From Brachynemurus nebulosus (Eukaryota > Arthropoda > Insecta > Neuroptera > Myrmeleontidae), in NCBI GenBank assembly GCA_035578155.1, contig JAPWDM010000014.1:10953501-11017500 (forward strand): DNA of 64,000 nucleotides, read 5' to 3'. Below the pieces are notes generated by a model that was not told the origin of the DNA, did not search any database, and saw nothing but the letters and a program-made list of their open reading frames with translations. Below, in pieces: positions 56,701 through 64,000 of the stretch. Made by a program: the position numbers and the translations under genes. The first letter of the stretch is position 1. Each line of letters opens with the position of its first letter.

Positions 56701-58866
56701 ACTTAGGTACTTTCATTGTGCATCCGCATCCTAATATTTTGGTATTTTTAAATGAATTAATAAATATTCAAGTAGGAACTTATGTGCAATTGAATAGCTT
56801 GTATTTACAAAAAAATATTAAAAATATTAATTATGAAAGAAAATTAAAATATGTATGTTGCGCGCAATCACAGCATACCTTTTTAAAGACGTGCGCGCAA
56901 TTGCATGATGGGATTAGGACAGCCGCTTGAGAACCCTGACCGCTGCGCGCAATTGCAGCCTGCCCGTAATGAAAAGATATTTGTATCGAACTGAGACCGA
57001 ACTGGGAGTGTACCCAGAGCAGCATTATAACGTGAATAGAGAACGAATAGGTACCAGCATGATATCAGCACTGTAATATGAACACAACAAGATTATATCG
57101 AATCGGGAGCGTAGTGATATCGGAGTGAGAGCAGAACGTTAATGTATATCGGGCCTTAGGGTCATTGACTGAATTATAGAGAAATTTGGGTCTGAGGTTT
57201 TCTTTTTTTCTTCGACCGACTTATAAATCCTATAGTTCGCTTCCAATTCCTTGACTGATCCCACACGAGCTTCTTTCTAGTAGTTCTACGTGCCTAATTT
57301 GACTTCAAGAACCTATAATTCGTTTCTAGTTTCTATCATCTTATCATTTTATTTACGGTTGTTAACGCATTAAAAATTTTAGTAAACTTTGAGATCATCA
57401 CATCTCTGTTCAAGGGGGTGGAGGTGTCATGATTCTCTTCTGTATTCGTTCTTGGTAAGAGTCCAGATTGGAAAAACAATATAATTTATACCGTTTATAA
57501 TAGATGGTTTAAAAAAATCTGATATTTCATATTACACGAATTATTAGCTTCATCTGATCCAGTTCTGATTAGAGGCTTACAGAAAAGAGGACAATGATGT
57601 ACATACTGATAAGTTTCGTGACAGCTTAAAAATTAATGTTAATTGGGCGTTGTTGTGCTATCAATACCAAAAATTTCATATTCTTATACAAGTATCTATT
57701 GTATAGAATCATTAAATGACCCACTATCAATAATCTAAATTATCTGTTTTAATTATACCGTAGTCTCAGTGGTACCACCTTATGAAAAGTTACAACTATA
57801 TTTCAAAAAAAAAAAAAAAAAAAAAAAAAAAACCATCAATTGACTGTCTAATATTTCATCATTTTTTTTTCAATCGTACCATAATCACATCTCTCTCTTG
57901 ACAATTGAACGACCATATCTTCTCTTTCACAATATCAAATTGTATATTTTTCAGTTTACTCTGCACGGTCATTAATCATTTTTGGTTAAAATGCAATAAT
58001 ACCTAATAATAAGACATCTCTGTTTCAAGACTTGACTGGAACATGTGTTAAATAAGGATAATAAATTATTTATTCACGATATGAAATAAGGAACGAAATT
58101 TAACGCCCTAATCAGTATGTATACGTATATTATTGTAAAAACAAACATATAATTATGTATGTTGATTCGTGGCAGCCCCCCCCTGAGGGGCTTCTTTAAC
58201 TGTAGTTTGATAAATATTTACTGAAAAATATAATTTTCGAAAAAACTTCTTGCACGGTTGGAGTGTTTTTATTTCTTTTTAATATATGCGGTTGTGTATT
58301 TTATGTTTCTTTTTTCCATATACTTAACACTGTGTGGTTTGTTTTTTTTTACCTTTTCTTAGTCATTTATTTTAATGTGGCCAGTTTGAGAATTATAATT
58401 AAGTATATGCGAATTGGGTGAAAAACGATATTGAATTTTTAAGATAATTTATTGTGAATGGTGTTAGCACTGCAGATGGAGTTGCGGGGTAATTTTGAAA
58501 TGTACCAATGTACATAATTAATAGTTTCTCGAAATATTTATATCAATTCTTAATCCGAACAACTTCCGGTTTCGATTTTATTCGACGTCAAATTTTGTTG
58601 CCTAAAAATAATTTTACTAGAATAACTGTCAATCTAAGTAAGAATATTCCAGTTTCGCTGTCGTTCAAAAATATAAACCTTTTTGTGTAATGATCAAATA
58701 TTAATTTTCTTTACAATAATTTGTATTTTTAATTTCAAATGTTATCGAGTGCCTATGAAACATTTTTAATGTATGACGAACTTTTGTTCGTATTTATACA
58801 TACAACAATATTCATATGTTCACATTGTTAGATAAAATATGGTAAATCCAGTTTTTGTATTTACAG
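56701..58866. other. Unassigned stretch with a poly-A run
   Basis: GCGCGCAATTGCA-type motifs recur at 56860-56960. A poly-A run of about 24 bases is at 57808-57831. A piece near 57230-57390 (TTCGCTTCCAATTCC and later TATAATTCGTTTCTAG) loosely recalls the palindrome arms near 11210. No gene was recognised. Confidence 0.35.
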
Positions 58867-58986
58867 ATGTCTAATTCAAAAAGTGAAACTTATTTAGTGG
58901 AATATATGTGGAGAAGTCTTCACATTACAAATGACGAGCTATTTTCTGATTTTATTAATGCCGTTAATTATTTTTATCCTGTTTAA
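58867..58986 (+). CDS. Candidate short exon after a good splice acceptor (speculative)
   Basis: TTTTTGTATTTACAG (AG at 58865-58866) is a good acceptor. Directly after it an open frame starts ATG, encodes MSNSKSETYLVEYMWRSLHI then TNDELFSDFINAVNYFYPV, and ends TAA at 58984-58986. The 39 residues have a balanced, protein-like composition, unlike the Phe/Ile/Lys-dominated random ORFs nearby. I recognise no family, and no matching upstream exon or polyadenylation signal close by was found. It could equally be chance or a piece of an unrecognised mobile element. Confidence 0.18.
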   Translation: MSNSKSETYLVEYMWRSLHITNDELFSDFINAVNYFYPV

Positions 58987-59411
58987 TTACCATACTTCCT
59001 ATTATTTCCTACATCTACCTATCCTGTTATTCATTCATTACTTTTTAAAAGCTTTTATTTAACTTGCTATGTTAGTGTGTCGGTTTAGATCAAATCTTGG
59101 AATCAAAATTTAGACAGCAGGTTCTAATTGAGCTAGAGGTTTTAAATTTTGCATACGTGTCTCACCTTGATGACAATGCAATATTGTATAATTAGTTTTG
59201 TCCGAAATCGCCCCAAACCAAAATTTTTGATTTTTAGTCCTGTGTAACTTTTTGACATTTCGAATTGTCAGATATCGTCCATTGATTTTACATTGCAATT
59301 TTTTGTTTCCATAGTTATGTCTGATTAGGGTAAATTAACCTATTAAAATATAGGTAAAAAAATTACTTCTTTAATTTTTTTAAAATTAATTGTAATCAGA
59401 CTAAAAAGTAA
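58987..59411. other. AT-rich stretch without recognised features
   Basis: No gene, terminal repeat or RNA-like fold was recognised. Confidence 0.4.
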
Positions 59412-59722
59412 AAAATAAATTAAAGTAAAAAAAAATGTTTTTTAAGAAAAAGCTTTTATTTAAAAATAGACTAAAAAAATAAAATAACTTTTGAGTGAAG
59501 TTTGAAGCAATATGCAACATAATTTATAAAAGCTTGAGGCGTTTAATTAAGTTTGGTAACTACTGAAAAGTAAAATAGCTACAGTTATATCCAAAACAGA
59601 AATACCTAATTAATTATGTTGCATATTGCTGCCTAACTTCACTCAAAAGTTATTTTATTTTTTCAGTCCATTTTTAAATAAAAGCTTTTTCTTAAAAAAA
59701 CATTTTTTTTACTTTATTTTAT
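59412..59722. mobile_element. Foldback MITE-like inverted repeat
   Basis: The left arm (59412-59526) and right arm (59612-59722) pair with few mismatches. Shared blocks include TTTAAGAAAAAGCTTTTATT, AAATAACTTTTGAGTGAAG and GCAATATGCAACATAATT. The loop is about 85 bp. The arms are very A-rich on one strand. No target duplication was settled. Confidence 0.8.
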
Positions 59723-60150
59723 CCAAATACTTTTGGCAATTGACAAGGCTCTACGAGCCACTAACTACATTAATTTGATGCATAGAATTATATTTACATG
59801 TGTATCATATTTATCTGGTTGGCGGTATAGAGTATATTCTACATTACGAGTTTCCACATTCTGTGTTAAGAATAATAAATTTAAAATACGATCCTTATAT
59901 GAAATATTATAAATTACCATATTACTTATTTAATTTATAATATATGTAATTGTTTGATAATTTACAGCAAATTATTTATTAGGTATATTTCGGAAAACTT
60001 CAACTAAGAATTCAAGAATAGGGACTAATTCAATTTAAAAATAATATTATCTCTTTTAACAATTCAAATACATAATTCAAAGGAACTTTTTTCGTTTTGC
60101 AAAAAGTAAACGATCTCTCCTGCTGTGATTTGGGTTCAATCATGAAACTT
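59723..60150. other. AT-rich stretch without recognised features
   Basis: No gene or repeat end was recognised. Confidence 0.4.
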
Positions 60151-60152
60151 TA

Positions 60153-60945
60153 CACGGAGAGAAAATTCCTATAAAAATTACTGTGCTCAGCACTACAATC
60201 GACGTGTAAAAGGCGAACATATTAAATTCTGTAAGGTAAAAATATAAAGATTATAATTAATCATAAAAAAATTTAAAGGATGGAATGTTCTTTTCGTAAT
60301 ATTATCTCCGTAAAATTTGTAAAACAGCACAGTAAAAAGTTCCATTACCGACAAAAAAATAATTTTTAATTGTGTTTATTAAAAAAATTACCATGCTAAC
60401 ATGCTAATAATAGAAAGAAAAAAAAAACAGAAAGAAGGTTGGTTATGTTGGGAACGCTGTAATGAAATGTACCTCAATCAGCGAGTTACATGGGTTACAT
60501 GCGAACCATAGGTGTGGACTGTGGAAGAAACTTTGTCAGACAGCTCGCACCAAGCACTTTGATGCAGCTAGTAGTCAGTTGCTTTTACACTCTCTTAGGA
60601 TGATGTCATCGTTTAATTCATCTTTTTGTTATTTACCTATCTTTAGTAGGTATATGTATTAGAATATATTGTTGGCAATCATTTTTGTATACATGTTTTT
60701 ACAGGTACAGTGCAACCAATATAAGGTCGCGAGTCAGATGCGCAAATGAAAGAGTACGACAACAAGAATTAAACTATAATATACATGCATAAGAGTGTGA
60801 TAAAAGTTGTGTTAGCACCATATTAAATTTTACCATGCTAGCACATATTTTTTATTTTGGTCGTCGATCGCACACGGATTATAGGGGAGCATGGTAATTT
60901 TTCTGAAATTTTCTCTATAAAAATTATAGGAATTTTCTCTCCGTG
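60153..60945. mobile_element. TA-flanked nonautonomous DNA transposon, copy 3 of 3
   Basis: This copy has the best-preserved ends: CACGGAGAGAAAATTCCTAT at the left and its inverted partner ATAGGAATTTTCTCTCCGTG at the right. TA flanks both sides (60151-60152 and 60946-60947). The interior follows copies 1 and 2, with its own insertion around 60445-60600 that creates a small, unconserved ORF. Confidence 0.82.
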
Positions 60946-61034
60946 TATTATAGACCCAACAAGATTCGTTTTAGCCTTCACTTAATGTCCAGCTTTAGCT
61001 AATAAGTACTTGAACATTCGCTTTACTTTCGCAT

Positions 61035-61130
61035 GTACGCACAGTGTTTGAAAAAGTGTCAAACTCGATCGGCTAGGACTCGAACCCCGATCTTTTACCA
61101 ATTAGGCTAACAAATCGCTTGTTCGAATGC
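61035..61130 (-). repeat. tRNA-derived SINE-like unit, minus strand, anticodon part deleted
   Basis: On the minus strand it reads CGAACAAGCGATTTG, then a box A-like TTAGCCTAATTGGTAA, then a good box B (GGGGTTCGAGTCCTAG). The tail is GTTTGACACTTTTTCAAACA. Compared with the partner at 61218-61340 it lacks about 20 bp corresponding to the anticodon arm. Box A and box B spacing fit a degenerate tRNA-derived promoter. The shared non-tRNA tail shows that it is a repeat unit and not a lone tRNA gene. Confidence 0.65.
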
Positions 61131-61217
61131 CATAGGCACTCGATAACATTTGAAATTAAAAATATGACTGCGTCTCGCATTAAAGAGAAGATATGTTTGA
61201 TTGATTTTCGGACTAGA

Positions 61218-61340
61218 GTGCGGCACTCGAACAAGTGGCTTGGTCGCCTAATTGGTAAGGCGCTTGGCTAGCAACCAAGGGATCCGCGTTCGAGTTCCAG
61301 CAGATACAGTTTGACAATTTATTATTCAAACACTATGTGA
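61218..61340 (+). repeat. tRNA-derived SINE-like unit, plus strand
   Basis: It reads GCACTCGAACAAGTGGCTTG, then box A-like TGGTCGCCTAATTGGTAAGG, then a possible anticodon stem-loop (CTTGG, loop CTAGCAA, CCAAG). Box B-like GCGTTCGAGTTCC follows, with tail AGTTTGACAATTTATTATTC and CAAACACTATG. The D-arm CGCC/GGCG pairs. The T-stem and acceptor stem do not pair properly, so it is not a functional tRNA. Its 5' side faces the 5' side of the minus-strand unit at 61035-61130, giving a divergent pair about 90 bp apart. Confidence 0.65.
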
Positions 61341-61345
61341 ATTCT

Positions 61346-62851
61346 AATTAAAATAGTCTTTATCTCTATTCCCTTCCGCCTTGCCCAATGTGGAAACAAT
61401 TGTACAAAATTTAATAAAACATTTTTTCATTTCATTCGCAAGTTATTTCGAAATATACCGAAAGAAATATAAAAATATTTTTATACATATATGTATGTGT
61501 AAAGGGTGTTATCTATATTTGAATATTTGAAATATATCACAAAATGGGAATATTTTTTTAAAGAAAATTTTTTTATTACGAAGGGTTACTCTAATACTCG
61601 GGTATGCATCTTTATACACAATGTTTACTGAAAATTTACCTTAGCAAATGCTAAACTACGATCTTTCGAGACAGTAGACGTTCCTACACCAAAATTTTAT
61701 TGGCAATGAATATCTATATTTGTTTAAAAAGTTTCCGTATCTAATACAACTTCAAATATTTATAAATTTTGTTACATCCGCCATTACTGGATCAACCCTG
61801 TACCTAATGCCCTGAATGTGTACATTTCTAGAATACTTATCATTCTAAAAGGGGTTGTTACAACAGAATTCAAAACGCACATATAAATATATCTAGGTAT
61901 ATGCCGTGTAGTAGTGAATGTATGGTTTGTATAATATATTATGTTATGTAGGGGATGATAAAATTTAATCTAAGATAGTAATATTTCTTTTCTCGCTAAG
62001 AATTTTCACATGAAAGAAAACTGGGAAAAATTTTAACTCGCACCAACGTTATTTTTTTTTCAATTCGGCATCCTGTATAACATCAACACAATAATATGTG
62101 AATTTTATTTATGTGTGGAGATATAGTGATAAATCTTTAAGGACGTCAAAAAAAAAAATGGATATAGTTAAAAAATAGAGAAAGTTCAAAAATGCCCCAT
62201 ACTTATCAGCGTAGATGAGTGTTTCTCAAACTTTACTGATCGTGGAACACTTTTATGGTTTTAAACTTTTTAAAGAACACTACAGTGGTTTGGGTTTTTG
62301 ATTTTATGACACGCGCAACTTCTCAAGAATGGAATTTTTTCCGTGGAAAAAACTATCACCCTATGAAAGAGATTCAAGCCAGTTAAATAAGCGGCTTAAA
62401 CCTAAAGGTGAGACATTTTTGCCGAAATCAGATATTCTTTCGGAATAAGAATAAGCTGTGGCCTTTTACGTCCGTCCTGTTCTAGGTGTCTATGTAAAAC
62501 TTCATGCAGTAAAACTGTTGAAATGTGAAAATAATTAACTTTTACGTTTATAATTTTAGTTAGCGATCGGTAGACGCTACTCGACCCGTTTCAGAACTCA
62601 ATTTTTTACTTTCTCAAAACAATTTCTGTGTTCAAAGATTATAAAATTTCTTTTTTTTGGATAAAAAAATTCTTTAATTCAAAAAAATATTTTCTTAATT
62701 TGATTTTGTTTAGTAGTCATAGCAACATTTCTTTGAATCAAAAAAAAATATTTTTTTGATACAAAAAAAAAGAAATTTAAAGAAATTTTTAATTTAAATT
62801 TTGTCTGTTTTATTTTCTTATTTTTCCATACACAGGGGGCAGGAGTCTAAA
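61346..62851. other. AT-rich stretch without recognised genes
   Basis: About 1.5 kb without a recognisable exon, terminal repeat or RNA fold. A/T runs dominate from 62640 onward. Confidence 0.4.
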
Positions 62852-62859
62852 GCTTGGAC

Positions 62860-63169
62860 TAGAGTGCCTATAATAAATAGAGTGGTGACATGTGTGCTGA
62901 ACGCTGATTGGTTCCGGCATTTTCTATCCAAAGATTGCGTAAAATACATTGGAAATAAATTAAATGTTAATAAAAACCATTTAGTTTAACTTAGAAAGAA
63001 TAATTAGATTAAGAATTTTTATCTGTTCATTAATTCATAACTTATTAACAATAATTATGTACTCAAAAATATTTACTCAAACATGTGATAATTAATTTTG
63101 AAGCTTCCCGCTTTGTTTTGGATAGAAAATGGATGACATGTCACGACTCTATTTATTATAGGGACTCTA
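62860..63169. mobile_element. hAT-type MITE, TAGAGTGCC family
   Basis: The left end is TAGAGTGCCTATAATAAATA followed by GAGTGGTGACATGT. The right end read inward is TAGAGTCCCTATAATAAATA followed by GAGTCGTGACATGT. The inverted repeat is about 34 bp with two differences. Flanks are GCTTGGAC (62852-62859) and GCTTGGAT (63170-63177), an 8-bp duplication with one mismatch. TTTTCTATCCAAA recurs inverted further in. The 310-bp element is noncoding; the ORF at 62801-62989 overlaps its left end by chance. Confidence 0.82.
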
Positions 63170-63177
63170 GCTTGGAT

Positions 63178-64000
63178 GTCCCCTTATACGAATTTGCAAA
63201 AAAATTCCCGGTCGTTGAATACTACAAAAATTGCAAAAATATTGCCTCTTGTAATAGTTAAATGTTTCTTATCGCCTAATACCTACAATACTAGGAAAGG
63301 AAAGTCAAAAAATTGTCCTTGTGTACTAGAGTTATTTTAATAACTTGAAGCCACTATTTTCTAAAGTGTTAACTACTTTTGCCAATTTAAAATATTCACC
63401 TATTTGATAATTAATTCTGTTTTTCTGCTCTAAGTAAAATAATTATCAAAATCTTTATAAAAATGTATCCAGTCAATTAAGTCAAATAAAATCCGAAACA
63501 AAAACAACTCACACAAAACGAAACAAAATAGTGAAAAAAAAAAGAAAAACTGTAGGTTCATTTGTAAACAGAATAACAAAAAAAGAGTTGCTAATTAAAA
63601 TGCATATTTTAAAAAGCGAGTAAAATTAAAATAAACATAAACTTTCAAATATGGTAACTTGTGTCTTTTTCCATTTTGGTTAAATACTATGATCGCTGCC
63701 CGGTATATTCATGATAATAATGATGTTGGAATATTCATTTAAACCGGACAGTAAAACTTCGATGAGCTTTTAAGTTTAAAGTTCGTGTAGAATTCATCTT
63801 TACTATTGAAAGTTTTATGTACCTTAATGTGAACTTATTTAAATTTTATTTAGGGCATACAGTTTTACAATAGGCTGTAATTCAGTAATTCATGTTTTAA
63901 GTGGAAATCAGACTTGCAATCGAGACTTGCAGACGTGTTATCTAGAATTGTAAAAAAAAAAATATATAATGTTTTGGGAATAAAGTGTTTTTGCTGGCCC
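63178..64000. other. AT-rich stretch to the window end
   Basis: A-runs at about 63535-63546 and 63951-63962. No gene, terminal repeat or RNA-like fold was recognised. Confidence 0.4.

Noticed and set aside
61230..61305. Functional tRNA gene (possible anticodon AGC)
   Set aside because: The D-arm and anticodon stem pair, but the T-stem and acceptor stem do not. A related unit with the same non-tRNA tail lies nearby, so it is SINE-like.

Overview
This window looks like repeat-dense, strongly AT-rich intergenic or intronic DNA from an animal, most likely an arthropod. Three things point there. There is an animal-type mariner transposase remnant. There is a decayed copy of a gene family I associate with arthropod genomes. 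There is also a short fragment resembling the 3' end of insect non-LTR retrotransposons. I found no convincing complete protein-coding gene, no functional rRNA or tRNA, no CRISPR array and no prokaryotic operon. Most long ORFs come from (TA)n tracts, minisatellites or transposon termini.

Most of what can be defended is transposable-element anatomy: terminal inverted repeats plus intact target-site duplications (TSDs). hAT-type elements with 8-bp TSDs occur at 5.6 and 10.3 kb (one insertion, duplicated), 13.1, 24.9, 30.7, 44.8, 52.0, 54.7 and 62.9 kb. PIF/Harbinger-type elements with 3-bp TSDs occur at 20.9, 37.2, 48.4 and 49.9 kb, and a weaker one at 36.3 kb. The 20.9-kb element still carries a transposase remnant. 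A family about 0.8 kb long with TA TSDs has three copies (3.2, 38.9 and 60.2 kb). An internally deleted mariner sits inside a (TA)n tract at 35.0 kb, and a second, very decayed mariner end lies at 14.8 kb. Foldback elements lie at 26.7, 30.0, 40.6 and 59.4 kb. A head-to-head pair of tRNA-derived SINE-like units is at 61.1 kb.

The most striking structure is a near-perfect palindrome with 3.1-kb arms at 4876-11393. It has a 16-bp spacer and a third copy of the central segment at its left edge, and a 296-bp tandem duplication is present only in the right arm. Both arms carry the same hAT insertion with the same TSD, so the inverted duplication is younger than that insertion. A diverged relative near 32.2 kb aligns across the right boundary, which suggests that the right arm is the original sequence and the left arm the inverted copy. 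An assembly artefact has to be excluded.

Tandem DNA includes a ~336-bp repeat (24.7-26.2 kb, interrupted by a hAT element), a ~160-bp repeat (27.4-27.9 kb), GTCTTG hexamer arrays inside one hAT family, and eight long (TA)n tracts. Two of those tracts lie inside copies of one older repeat family. Three weak candidates for real exons are recorded with low confidence: a TATA-led signal-peptide-like first exon (50290), an exon reminiscent of a GPCR third loop plus TM6 (42860), and a short exon after a good splice acceptor (58867).
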